NCBI RefSeq assembly: GCF_000799715.1
Contig: NZ_JUHG01000013.1
Span: 558,001-622,000 of the forward strand
Origin: Martinezella rhizogenes
GTDB lineage: Bacteria > Pseudomonadota > Alphaproteobacteria > Rhizobiales > Rhizobiaceae
Length of the DNA: 64,000 nt
Direction of reading: 5' to 3'
The first letter of the stretch is position 1; each line of letters opens with the position of its first letter. The translations under genes and the position numbers were made by a program. Of this stretch, positions 1 through 8,266 are shown one piece after another. The notes beneath the pieces were generated by a model, which searched no databases, was not told the origin of the DNA, and was given only the letters and a program-made list of their open reading frames with translations.

Positions 1-296
1 ATACGATCGGACACGACCGACATATAGGCTGCGGTCTCTGGTCCAATATCGTCGGGCTTCGCGAAAGGGATATCGCCGTGATTTTCGACGATAATGCCGT
101 CGCAGCCGCCATGCAGATAGGCTTTGGCGTCGTCGAGGCCGCGTTGATAGATCGTCTCGATGGCTTCGCCGTCATAGCGTGGCGCGCCGGGCAAAGGTGC
201 CAGATGGACGACGCCAATCACGACCTTCGTCCTGCCGAAAAGCGAGATAAGTGCATCGCCGGCTGCCTGGCCGACGGGCTTTTGGGTGGATGTCAT
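1..296 (-). CDS. BtpA/SgcQ-family protein (3' part outside the window)
   Basis: Reading leftward from an ATG at 296, the frame stays open to the window edge, giving 98 residues of an N-terminal part. It contains GVVHLAPLPGAPRYDG at about residues 29-44 and an ENHGDIPF stretch near residue 78, both typical of the BtpA family of TIM-barrel proteins. BtpA was named for a role in photosystem I in cyanobacteria; SgcQ is an enterobacterial relative in a sugar locus, and the biochemical activity is not established. The ATG overlaps the stop of the upstream kinase gene (ATGA), so the two are translationally coupled. As last visible gene of the importer operon it probably acts on the same unknown substrate. 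Confidence 0.8.
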   Translation of the reverse strand, partial: MTSTQKPVGQAAGDALISLFGRTKVVIGVVHLAPLPGAPRYDGEAIETIYQRGLDDAKAYLHGGCDGIIVENHGDIPFAKPDDIGPETAAYMSVVSDR

Positions 297-1198
297 AGGC
301 TTTCCGCCTCCATTGTGTTCATGAGTGTCATTAGCTCCACCCGGCTGGGACAAGCTTCCAAGGTTCCAGGACGGCCGACCGCCAAAGCGGCAGCCGCAAC
401 CGCCAGCCGCGCCGATCGCGCGAGCGTCCACCCCTTCATTAGGCATCCGGCGAGACATCCGCAAAAGACGTCGCCAGCACCGCTGGTGTCGACCACGGCT
501 ACCTTGACCGCGGGGATCAGATCGACAATGTCACCCTCCAGCAACAGACAACCCTCAGCACCCAGCGTGACGATCACAGCCTTAGCGCCGCGACGAAGAA
601 GATCTCGTGCGGCCCGCTCGGGATCGGGCTCCCCGGTGATCTCAAACGCCTCGCCCTGATTGACGATGACGATATCGACCGTCTTGAGATCGGGTGCTTC
701 GCCCGACACGGGGCTCGGATTGAGGATGGTGGTCGCGCCCGCAGTCTTCGCAGCCCGGAGGCACATATCAGTGACCGTTGCCCTGAGATTGCCCTGCATG
801 ACGAGAATGTCACCGCTGGTGATCAGCGCAGCAAGACCGGTCTCCCGCAAGGGGTCGAAATCAGCGGCGCAGGCAACGCCGCTGACGATCAGGTTTTCAC
901 CGTCCCGGTTGACGACGATCGTCGACCTGTCGCTCGGCAAGGGCTTTTCCGACAACCCGCCCAGATCGAACTCGCCTCTCAGCCGCTCCTTGATGAAAGC
1001 GGCGGCGGGATCGGTTCCGAGTGCTGCAAAAAACCGGATATCGACACCAGTCCTTACGGCCGCAACGGCCTGGTTCACGCCCTTGCCGCCGACACCGTCC
1101 GAATGATCTCTCGCATTGAGCGTCTCACCCGGCAGCGGAAAGCGATCGACCCGAAACGTGGTGTCGATGCAGACATTGCCGACGACATGGACCGGCAT
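293..1198 (-). CDS. PfkB/ribokinase-family sugar kinase
   Basis: This 301-residue protein has the ribokinase fold signature. The N-terminal substrate-side motif GGKGVN lies at residues 37-42, and the C-terminal DTSGAGD motif with the catalytic Asp and anion hole is at about residues 238-244. The family transfers phosphate from ATP to a sugar or nucleoside hydroxyl in the cytoplasm; the substrate cannot be read from sequence. It starts 7 bases after the GATase-like gene ends and overlaps the BtpA-family gene by four bases. This fits a kinase that phosphorylates the imported or hydrolysed substrate before BtpA-type processing. Length is normal for the family. Confidence 0.9.
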   Translation of the reverse strand: MPVHVVGNVCIDTTFRVDRFPLPGETLNARDHSDGVGGKGVNQAVAAVRTGVDIRFFAALGTDPAAAFIKERLRGEFDLGGLSEKPLPSDRSTIVVNRDGENLIVSGVACAADFDPLRETGLAALITSGDILVMQGNLRATVTDMCLRAAKTAGATTILNPSPVSGEAPDLKTVDIVIVNQGEAFEITGEPDPERAARDLLRRGAKAVIVTLGAEGCLLLEGDIVDLIPAVKVAVVDTSGAGDVFCGCLAGCLMKGWTLARSARLAVAAAALAVGRPGTLEACPSRVELMTLMNTMEAESL

Positions 1199-1204
1199 GA
1201 CACA

Positions 1205-1975
1205 TCAATCCTTGGCGGTGGCGAAGGCGAGCATCTGTTCAAACAGCGTCTTATAGCCACTCCAGGCAATAAAGCCCGGCGGCAGCCAGTGCGGCCCGAC
1301 GTCCGATGTCCAGGCGATGGTACGCCCCTTGCCATAGCGCCCCGTGACCAGCAATGGCAGAGAGCCGTAATCGGAGGAAACCGTCGCCAGCACTTCCGCG
1401 TCGTCCTTGACGACAACTTCGTTGAAACCGAGTAGAACCGGCCAGTCCTTGCCGAGCCCTTCCAGAATCGGGTGGCTCTCGTCGCCAGTAACGACGGGTG
1501 CAAACCCTTCCGGCACCTCGACGCGGTCGTCGACGGACAGGCATTCCACCGGCAGGACATCTTCGACCGGCGTCTTGCGATACCGCGCGCCGCCATTGAT
1601 GCCCTGGAAGCTGTAATAGCCACCGAACATCAAGAGGCCACCGCCACCTCGCACATAATCGCGCAGGAGGCGCAGACGGTTCGGCGTTGTCTTGGAATGG
1701 ATCCAGGTATCGGGATGCAGCAGCAGCGTGTTGGCGCCGATATCCGACAGGACAACCGCATCATAGGCCGACAGGGCCTCGATGGTCTGCGGGAAATCGC
1801 GCTGCGCCTCGTGCGCCGGCATGAAGGTGACATCGAAGTCGCTGTTCTTCAGCGCGGCGAGCAGCTCGTCGGCGCCGGTGTGATAAGTCACGGTCGGAAA
1901 CTGATCGAAACCCTTGATGTGGGTTGCCGTCGATACCCAGGATTCCCCGGCGAGAAGGATCTTCTTCTTGGACAT
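1205..1975 (-). CDS. GATase1-like protein (putative glutamine amidotransferase family)
   Basis: 256 residues from an ATG at 1975, chosen because an AAGGAG ribosome site lies seven bases upstream; a further upstream ATG would overlap that site. The protein resembles the PF07090-type 'putative glutamine amidotransferase' family, with a Rossmann-like start (KKILLAGESW) and a GGLLMFGGYYSFQG stretch where class I amidotransferases carry the nucleophile elbow. No Cys is present there, so real amidotransferase activity is doubtful. It sits between the phosphotriesterase-like gene and the kinase gene in the operon. Its function is unknown; family assignment is fairly secure, chemistry is not. Confidence 0.75.
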   Translation of the reverse strand: MSKKKILLAGESWVSTATHIKGFDQFPTVTYHTGADELLAALKNSDFDVTFMPAHEAQRDFPQTIEALSAYDAVVLSDIGANTLLLHPDTWIHSKTTPNRLRLLRDYVRGGGGLLMFGGYYSFQGINGGARYRKTPVEDVLPVECLSVDDRVEVPEGFAPVVTGDESHPILEGLGKDWPVLLGFNEVVVKDDAEVLATVSSDYGSLPLLVTGRYGKGRTIAWTSDVGPHWLPPGFIAWSGYKTLFEQMLAFATAKD

Positions 1976-2020
1976 GTATGCTCCTTGCAATGCAGATTTC
2001 TTGGCAGATTTCTTGGCCGG

Positions 2021-3106
2021 TCAAGCGGCGGAAAAAACGGATTTCGGATTGTCGGTGAGCATGCGGTCGATGGCCGCCTGCTCGACACCATGACGCAGCA
2101 GCCGTGGCACGAAATGCTTGAGGATGTAGCCATAGCCAAAGCCGCCATAGCGCGTCAGCATGATCTTCAGGAAGACATCCTGCGACAGCAGCAGCCGGTC
2201 GACAAAGCCCATATCGACCAGCGACCGGATGGCACGAGCATTCTCCTCGTCCGACGGCGATTGTGCGTCCTGATCGGCATAATAATAATCCATGCCGATC
2301 ATGTCGTATTCGAGAAAGGCACCCCGCTCGGCCAGGCTCTTCTGATAGGTGAGATCGTTATGGCTCGGGTTCATGTGGCAAAGGACGGTGTGCCTGAGAT
2401 CGGCCCCCTCCTCCTCGACGACATCAAGCACCTTATGCGCCAGCCTCTCCCAACCGGGAAGATGGATCGTAAGCGGCACACCAGTGATGCGGGACGCGCG
2501 GGCGGAGGCGCGGAGTGACTTCAGCTCCTCGGCAGTAAAATCCTTGCTGACGCCCACCTCGCCGATGATGCCGGCCATGATGTCGGGCTGTTCGGCACCA
2601 CCACCGACATCACTGACGATGAACTCCGTGACGGAGTCGAGGTCCATGTCTTTAAGCCATTCCGGATGGGTATGTTCCAGATAGAACCCCGTCCCCATGA
2701 TGATCTTCATGCCGGACATGCGCGAAATACGCGCCAGCTTTTCCGGATCGCGGCCGATGCCGATATTGGTGGCTTCAATGACCGTATGGCCACCGAGCGC
2801 CTGGAATTTCTTCAGCTCGGCGAGCGCCAGATCGCTATCATCCAGCGAGACATTGTCGCGGTTCATATAGGGATTCATCCGCAACTCGCCGACGATCTCG
2901 ATATTGACCTTCTGTTCGGCAATCAGCCTTTCATCGGGATGGCAGGGGCATTTCCAGGTCCGCGCACCGTCAAGCAGGATATGCTCGTGCATGAGCGTGA
3001 CGCCGAGCTCGTCAACCGAGACCGGTCCCAGGACCGTCATCGCGGTGCCGGATGCAATGCCGATCGGTGCCCGCTCCGGCGGTGAGGTTTCAAACAGATG
3101 ATCCAT
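2021..3106 (-). CDS. Phosphotriesterase-family amidohydrolase
   Basis: 361 residues with the binuclear-metal TIM-barrel pattern of the phosphotriesterase family: H40-x-H42 in LMHEH, a GEVG segment that supplies the bridging acidic ligand, a His in LTIHLPG, a His in VLCHMNPSH and an Asp in LLLSQD. Members hydrolyse lactones, phosphoesters or related bonds; this one is more likely a lactonase or esterase in a sugar-type pathway than an organophosphate hydrolase, by context. It lies 3 bases downstream of the importer permease gene and upstream of the GATase-like and kinase genes. No signal peptide is seen, so it should act in the cytoplasm on the imported compound. Confidence 0.88.
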   Translation of the reverse strand: MDHLFETSPPERAPIGIASGTAMTVLGPVSVDELGVTLMHEHILLDGARTWKCPCHPDERLIAEQKVNIEIVGELRMNPYMNRDNVSLDDSDLALAELKKFQALGGHTVIEATNIGIGRDPEKLARISRMSGMKIIMGTGFYLEHTHPEWLKDMDLDSVTEFIVSDVGGGAEQPDIMAGIIGEVGVSKDFTAEELKSLRASARASRITGVPLTIHLPGWERLAHKVLDVVEEEGADLRHTVLCHMNPSHNDLTYQKSLAERGAFLEYDMIGMDYYYADQDAQSPSDEENARAIRSLVDMGFVDRLLLSQDVFLKIMLTRYGGFGYGYILKHFVPRLLRHGVEQAAIDRMLTDNPKSVFSAA

Positions 3107-3109
3107 GCT

Positions 3110-4135
3110 TCATCGGCTCCTGACGGCACCCTTGAAGATCCGGAAGTTCAGCCAGATCGCAATCAGGATGATGGCGCCGGTAACGATCGGCGTGAGAAAC
3201 GGCGACATATGCGCAAGGATCAGCCCGTTGGCGATGACCGCAACGGTCAGCGCACCGAGAACCGTGCCGAGGATCGTGCCACGCCCGCCAAACAGGCTGG
3301 TGCCGCCGAGAACCACCGCGGCGATGACGTCGAGCTCGAAACCCTGTCCGGAATTGGAGGATCCCGAGCCGAGGCGAGCCGCGAGAATGATGCCCGCAAG
3401 CGCCGCCGCCGTACCGGACAGCATATAGACACAAAGGGTGACGAAGCGGGTGTTGACACCGGCGCGGCGCACCGCCTCGGCATTGGCGCCGACGCCGGTC
3501 ACATAACGGCCGAAAGGCGTCTGATTGAACACGATATAGGCAAGGACCAGGACAAGGAGCGCGATCAACGCCGGCACGGGCACGCCGAAAAACCAGGCCC
3601 TGCCGATAGCCGTAAACGGGCTTTCCGCATCCACGGGGATAGAATAGCCAGCGGTAATCAGCAGTGCCAGACCGCGCACGACCGAAAGCCCCGCAAGCGT
3701 GACGATGAAGGCCGGAATGCGCTCATAAGCGATGAAGAAGCCCTGCAAGGCACCAACGGCTGCGCCAAGAAGCAGCATCAGCACGACGACCAGCGGCCAG
3801 GCGATGCCCGCCTGCAGCGCTGCCGCCGAAAGGGTGGCGGCCAAGGCAAGTACCGACCCGACGGAAAGATCTATTCCGCCTGTGGTGATGACGAATGTCA
3901 TGGCGGCGGCAACGATCAGCAATGGCGCCGACTGTCGAACGACATTCAACAGATTGGGCGCCGTCAGGAAGGCGCTGGTATAGATGGAAAAGAACACGCA
4001 GACGACAAGGAAGAACAGGGCGATCGAAATGATGCTGCCATTGCTCATGACCTTGTCTCGCCATCTGCTTTTATGGATGCGCGAGTGCGGTGCCGCCGCA
4101 ACGGGCGCAGGCGCGGTGGAAGAGGACGTCGTCAT
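3110..4135 (-). CDS. Sugar ABC transporter permease (RbsC-type)
   Basis: 341 residues, strongly hydrophobic with about 8-10 predicted membrane segments. The ITTGGIDLSVGSVLAL motif typical of the ribose/galactose/fructose (CUT2) permeases is present, as are the GGTSLFGGRGTI region and a terminal INLNFRIF-like end. The N-terminal 30 residues are hydrophilic. It forms the membrane channel for the binding protein and ATPase encoded just upstream. Its start overlaps the ATPase stop by four bases, as expected for a co-translated operon. The imported substrate is unknown. Confidence 0.92.
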   Translation of the reverse strand: MTTSSSTAPAPVAAAPHSRIHKSRWRDKVMSNGSIISIALFFLVVCVFFSIYTSAFLTAPNLLNVVRQSAPLLIVAAAMTFVITTGGIDLSVGSVLALAATLSAAALQAGIAWPLVVVLMLLLGAAVGALQGFFIAYERIPAFIVTLAGLSVVRGLALLITAGYSIPVDAESPFTAIGRAWFFGVPVPALIALLVLVLAYIVFNQTPFGRYVTGVGANAEAVRRAGVNTRFVTLCVYMLSGTAAALAGIILAARLGSGSSNSGQGFELDVIAAVVLGGTSLFGGRGTILGTVLGALTVAVIANGLILAHMSPFLTPIVTGAIILIAIWLNFRIFKGAVRSR

Positions 4136-4926
4136 GCCTGAGCTCCCTGGTTTTCACGATGGCCAGCCGAGCGTGCCTGGAATTTGCGACCGACGATCAG
4201 ATTGACGACCTCCTCGATACTGGTGTCTTCAATCCTGCGCTCGGCGACATTGCGCCCTTCATACATGACCTGGATGCGATCGCAGACGAGGAACAGATCC
4301 TGGAGCCGGTGGGTGATGAGAATGACGCTGACGCCGCGGGCGCTAACCGTCTTGATGAGATCAAGCACGGCCTCGACTTCGGCGACGGCAAGCGCCGCCG
4401 TCGGCTCATCCATGATCAGAACGGAAGGATTGAACGACGCCGCCCGGCCGATCGCGATCGATTGACGCTGGCCGCCGGACAGGTTTTCCACCTTCAGCCG
4501 CGTATCGGCAATCACGATGCCGAGCCGGTCGAGCATGTCGCGCGCCTCGTCATGCATCTTCCTGTTGTCAAGGAATGGAAGCCCGAGCAGGTGGCGCCGG
4601 GGCTCGCGGCCGAGAAAGATATTGCCGGCCACATCGACGCTGTCGCAGAGCGAGAGGTCCTGATAGACCATTTCGATGCGCGCCGCGCGTGAATCGGCAG
4701 GAGATGCGAAGCTCACCGTCTTGCCATCGATTTCGATGGATCCGGAATCGGGAATGACCGCCCCGGACAGGACCTTGCTCAAGGTCGACTTGCCAGCGCC
4801 ATTGTCACCGACGAGACCGAGAACCTCGCCGGGCTTCAGGGTCAGCGATACATTGTCGAGTGTCTGGATCGTCTGGTAGCGTTTGGAGATACCGGTCATC
4901 TTGACGCGGTAGATATCGTCGTTCAT
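4132..4926 (-). CDS. Sugar ABC transporter ATP-binding protein (single-domain, FrcA-like)
   Basis: 264 residues starting at the ATG at 4926, preceded by a GGTGGAAA ribosome site; a longer upstream reading has no better site. Walker A GDNGAGKST is at residues 40-48, followed by an LSGGQRQ signature, an LIMDEPT Walker B and an ITHRLQD switch. Most importers of this ribose class use one protein with two ATPase halves. This one has a single half, as in the rhizobial fructose importer type, so it should work as a homodimer. It follows the binding-protein gene after a 93-base gap holding a hairpin and overlaps the permease gene. Confidence 0.92.
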   Translation of the reverse strand: MNDDIYRVKMTGISKRYQTIQTLDNVSLTLKPGEVLGLVGDNGAGKSTLSKVLSGAVIPDSGSIEIDGKTVSFASPADSRAARIEMVYQDLSLCDSVDVAGNIFLGREPRRHLLGLPFLDNRKMHDEARDMLDRLGIVIADTRLKVENLSGGQRQSIAIGRAASFNPSVLIMDEPTAALAVAEVEAVLDLIKTVSARGVSVILITHRLQDLFLVCDRIQVMYEGRNVAERRIEDTSIEEVVNLIVGRKFQARSAGHRENQGAQA

Positions 4927-4974
4927 GGCGTTTCCACCTGAGAAAGAGTCTCTGCTGTGCGGATGTCGCGAGAA

Positions 4975-4997
4975 CCGTGGCCGCTCAATGGCCACGG
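4975..4997 (-). terminator. Hairpin between binding-protein and ATPase genes
   Basis: An 8-bp perfect stem (CCGTGGCC with GGCCACGG) and 7-base loop lie between the binding-protein stop and the ATPase start. There is no T-run, so it is more likely an mRNA-stabilising or attenuating hairpin that favours the binding protein than a full terminator. Confidence 0.5.
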
Positions 4998-5019
4998 CTG
5001 CGCATTCGGGTCGGGCTGC

Positions 5020-5961
5020 TTACTTGAACATGTCCTTGAACTTATCGACATTGTCCTTGGTGACGATCGTCACCGGAACATTGATGATCTTGTCGATCGT
5101 CCCACCCTTTTTGACCTTGTCAAGCGCTTCGACGGCAGCCTTGCCTTCGCCGGCTGGATCCTGCTGGATGACCGCGGTAACCCAACCCTGGTCGATACCT
5201 TCGATCGCCTGCTTGGTCAGATCCCAGCCGAATACCTTGATGTCGCCGGTACGGCCCTGGCTTGTCACGGCCGAAACCGCGCCAAGCAGTGCCGGCTCGC
5301 CGGTTGCATAGAGCGTCGTCATGTCGGGATTGGCCGTCATCAGGTTTTCGGCGGCGCTGAGCGCGACGTCCTGAACGTTCTGGCCGTCGACGGTATCGAG
5401 AAAAGTCACCTTCTCGCCGCTGTCGGAAACGGCCTTCTTGAAGCCGTCGAGACGCTGGTTCTGGATGAAGGAGTTAAGCGCGCCGACGACGCCGATTTTG
5501 GCCGAACCGCCCATCTTGCTCTTGACGTAATCAGCATAAAACTTGCCGATATCACCGCCGGCCTTGGTGTTATCGACGCCGACGAAGGCGATGTTATCGC
5601 CATCGGGGATCTGCGCATCGATGGCAATGACCGGAATGCCGGCCTTCTTGGCCGCCGTGACAGCGGGCTTTACGCCGTTCACGTCGATCGCGACCAGAAT
5701 GATGCCGTCGACCTTCTGGGTGATGTAATTCTCGATGGCGTCGTTTTGTGCGCTCGGCACATTGTTGGCGTTGAAAATGACGAGATCGGCACCGACAGCC
5801 TTGGCTGCGGCCTTCGCCCCGTCATTGATCTGATTGAAGAAGAGAGCCTGCTGGTTGATGGTCACCAGCGCGAAAGTTTCGGCAAAAGCAGATGCAGAGC
5901 CGAAAGCAAGCGTCAAAGCTGCGGCAGCGGCGCAGCCGGCTGCATATCTGGAAAGGCGCAT
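5020..5961 (-). CDS. Periplasmic sugar-binding protein of ABC importer (RbsB-type)
   Basis: 313 residues from an ATG at 5961 with an AAGGGGAA ribosome site. A cleavable signal peptide covers about residues 1-24 and ends at an ASAFA-type site. The mature part is a type I periplasmic binding protein (Peripla_BP_4): an AALVTINQQALFF-like first strand, a GIILVAIDVNGVKPAV segment and a KVFGWD segment near the C-terminus. It captures the substrate in the periplasm and delivers it to the permease. It is the first gene after the promoter/operator at 6020-6060 and heads the operon. The ligand cannot be deduced. Confidence 0.92.
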   Translation of the reverse strand: MRLSRYAAGCAAAAALTLAFGSASAFAETFALVTINQQALFFNQINDGAKAAAKAVGADLVIFNANNVPSAQNDAIENYITQKVDGIILVAIDVNGVKPAVTAAKKAGIPVIAIDAQIPDGDNIAFVGVDNTKAGGDIGKFYADYVKSKMGGSAKIGVVGALNSFIQNQRLDGFKKAVSDSGEKVTFLDTVDGQNVQDVALSAAENLMTANPDMTTLYATGEPALLGAVSAVTSQGRTGDIKVFGWDLTKQAIEGIDQGWVTAVIQQDPAGEGKAAVEALDKVKKGGTIDKIINVPVTIVTKDNVDKFKDMFK

Positions 5962-6019
5962 ATGTGTTCCCCTTGCGGAAAGGCCCGTGATCGGGCTCAT
6001 TGGCATTATCAGCGAGGGC

Positions 6020-6060
6020 ATAATTCAAGAGACTTGAATAGTTGTCAAGTCTCTTGAATT
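6020..6060 (-). promoter_or_regulatory. Promoter with double CAAG-N3-CTTG operator
   Basis: Two palindromes, TTCAAG-AGA-CTTGAA (6024-6038) and TCAAG-TCT-CTTGA (6045-6057), have centres 20 bp apart. Together they form a perfect 16-bp inverted repeat with a 7-base spacer. On the minus strand a TTGACA -35 (6043-6048) and an AATTAT -10 (6020-6025) with 17-bp spacing lie inside it. A regulator bound here would block the promoter of the importer operon. The upstream XRE-cupin protein is the obvious candidate, by inference. Confidence 0.75.
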
Positions 6061-6120
6061 TGACTTGATATAGCGCATGTCGAAAAGGCGCGGAGACTCC
6101 GCATCGATCCCATCGGACGG

Positions 6121-6750
6121 TCAGAATGTCGCCGGCGTATTCACCCAAAAAATGCTGGCGCGTGTTGTTCCCACATTTTTGTACCAATGCGGCAGTTCGG
6201 ACCTGAACACGAAGGAGTCGCCGATCGAAAGCTTAAAAGTCTTTTCGCCGACCATCAGTTCGATCGAACCCGCAAGCACATAACCGACCTCTTCGCCGGC
6301 ATGCTGAATGGGCCCCGCACTTTCCCCACCCGGTTCGATGTGGTGAATGTTACACTGAAGCAGATGGCCCGGCGAATAAGGAATGATCCGCTCGAGCGAG
6401 ATGCCCTCGCCGCGCCGCAACGGATCAAGTCCGATCAACGGGCGCGTTCCAGCGCGAAAGACGATCCCTTCCTCGCCATCCGCCTCTTCGAACATCCAGC
6501 CGATATTCGTGCCTAGTACCTCCACCAGCCGATGTAGCATCGGCAACGAGGGCGAAGCCTTCCCGTTTTCAATCTTCGACAGCAGACTCTCCGAACAATC
6601 CGCCGCCGTCGCCAACGCCTTCAACGTCATCCCAAGCATCTGCCTGGCAAGCCGCAACCGCGTACCGAGACGACCGTGATTGGCGCCCGAAGGACGATCA
6701 TCGGCGCCTGGCTGACTTGGCTGGATGTCGATTTTCATTGGGGGTTTCAT
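6121..6750 (-). CDS. XRE-family transcriptional regulator with C-terminal cupin domain
   Basis: 209 residues. A Cro/C1-type helix-turn-helix occupies about residues 28-85 (LGTRLRLARQMLGMTLKALA followed by SLLSKIENGKASPSL). A cupin barrel covers about residues 130-205, with a GEEVGYVLAGSIELMVGE core that normally binds the effector. This architecture is widespread in regulators of small-molecule catabolism. The gene lies 159 bp upstream of the importer operon in the same direction, with the double operator between, so it likely senses the imported compound or a derivative. The start may be either the ATG at 6750 or that at 6738; neither has a strong ribosome site. Confidence 0.9.
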   Translation of the reverse strand: MKPPMKIDIQPSQPGADDRPSGANHGRLGTRLRLARQMLGMTLKALATAADCSESLLSKIENGKASPSLPMLHRLVEVLGTNIGWMFEEADGEEGIVFRAGTRPLIGLDPLRRGEGISLERIIPYSPGHLLQCNIHHIEPGGESAGPIQHAGEEVGYVLAGSIELMVGEKTFKLSIGDSFVFRSELPHWYKNVGTTRASIFWVNTPATF

Positions 6751-7000
6751 ATGTCCGGGATGATTGTGGTCGGACGAGAGAGTACCGGAAACTGGGTGGG
6801 GCTGTCCAGAATTGGTATTTTGATAATCTTCCGTTCCTCTGAGCGCTCTTGCAGAGGTTTGGGAACGATATCGAAGCCAATAATATAATATTTCCGAATT
6901 TATCGACGATGCAGCTTATCGTGTCTCTCTCTGGATCCATCGAGCTTGCATTCAAAGAATGCTACTACAGCAACTCAGTCATCGTATCGACAGTTAGCGA

Positions 7001-7795
7001 TTAAATGGCTTTCAACAAAACGCGAAACTCGTTCTCACCCTCTTTCACATCCTCAATGTACTCAATCCGCCAAGGTATCAAATCCGTATCTTCTAAATCA
7101 GAGATCAATGTTTGAAAGCTGTCGAAAGTGAAAATGGAGCAATGCACATCGGTATAATCTAGGGCAAGCGTTGAGGCCTGATCCATTGCGGCGGACATTG
7201 CAAGTCTGTGCAGATGCGTCGAGGGGACTCGGCCAGCCCATGCGGCTTCCTGCCGAAGATCGGCGTGATAGTATAAGTGACGAAGTATTTGATAGTAAGA
7301 CGGTTTTGAAAGACGTTCATCATATGCGCGGAGCCAATCTACCGCATCTGTTACAGGCTTGAAGTAATCAAATGTGAATCGACGATCAGGAGCCGAGAGA
7401 AACAAGCCGGCGCCAACAGCAGAAAACGATCGAATATCTTGAAGCCATTGAATTGGATTCGGAATGTGCTCAATAACATGATTGGCAATTGTAATGTCTG
7501 GCCGAATTGTAATAGCTTCTCTGATGTTTTTTTCTCGCAAAATAAAATCAACATCTACTATTCTATCTACCGTATGAGCTGAATTGCCGATGTGTCTCGT
7601 AATAGATTCTTGCTGAGTGAAAAAATCGGCAAAATATACATCTCCCTCGTCTTTTAGGAAGGTGGGGTTATCGAGGGCACCAATCTCCAAAATAACCGAA
7701 TAAACCTCTCCTAAATAGCGATTTAGAAACAAACGGCGTGCTTTGCTGCGGCGAGATACGTGTACTAGGTCCTTACCCCAGGTGAGATTCGGCAT
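7001..7795 (-). CDS. Class I SAM-dependent methyltransferase (polysaccharide-locus type)
   Basis: 264 residues with a methyltransferase core: EIGALDNPTF in place of the usual glycine-rich SAM loop (about residues 37-46), DITIANHVIEHIPNP as motif III/IV region, and an LFLSAPDRRFTFD strand. Such proteins commonly accompany glycosyltransferases in surface polysaccharide clusters, where they methylate sugars, but no substrate can be named. No neighbour is close enough to form an operon; the gene marks the left end of the lower-GC island. The ATG at 7795 gives a natural start for the family; no signal peptide is seen. Confidence 0.8.
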   Translation of the reverse strand: MPNLTWGKDLVHVSRRSKARRLFLNRYLGEVYSVILEIGALDNPTFLKDEGDVYFADFFTQQESITRHIGNSAHTVDRIVDVDFILREKNIREAITIRPDITIANHVIEHIPNPIQWLQDIRSFSAVGAGLFLSAPDRRFTFDYFKPVTDAVDWLRAYDERLSKPSYYQILRHLYYHADLRQEAAWAGRVPSTHLHRLAMSAAMDQASTLALDYTDVHCSIFTFDSFQTLISDLEDTDLIPWRIEYIEDVKEGENEFRVLLKAI

Positions 7796-8266
7796 GTCAG
7801 TTTCGGCCCTTTTATAGAAAGTTATCCCTGCGATTAGTAAATTGGAGAATTCGAAATGCTAGGTGATAATCATCCTAGGGGCAATTGCATTTATCGTCAG
7901 AGATTTTGAGACAACTGGCAACCTCATTTAAAGCTGACCCGGGAAAACTGCACAGCCGGTATAAGTAGAATTTCTGCCTGACTTTGGCTTAAATGCCGGA
8001 AACAGCGCACTCGCTTTCATCCGCGGCAACAACGCAATCCGTTCCGTCAACGATAAAGAAACGTGTGAGCGAGACACCGCTGACGCTCTTACCACGGCGG
8101 AATTTAGTGCCAGCATGTGGAGCGATCCGAAGATGAACTGCGAGGATCGTGCAGGCGTCGATGCCTATCGAGCGTGGACGGTCAAGCGCAAACCTCGCAG
8201 CACCTACACCCTTGTCTTCAAATATTGCGACCATCTTGTCTCGCCAGAGCGCCTCCCGGAAGCCAG
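7796..8266. other. 471-bp intergenic stretch without a supported gene
   Basis: Overlapping open frames exist on both strands (plus 7965-8270 without a start codon; minus 7989-8342), but neither has a recognisable family, ribosome site or compositional support. It may hold decayed coding sequence. No repeat or RNA was recognised. Confidence 0.4.

Noticed and set aside
4957..6057. Plus-strand open frame opposite the RbsB-type binding protein
   Set aside because: Shadow of a clearly coding gene; it also runs across the operator region.
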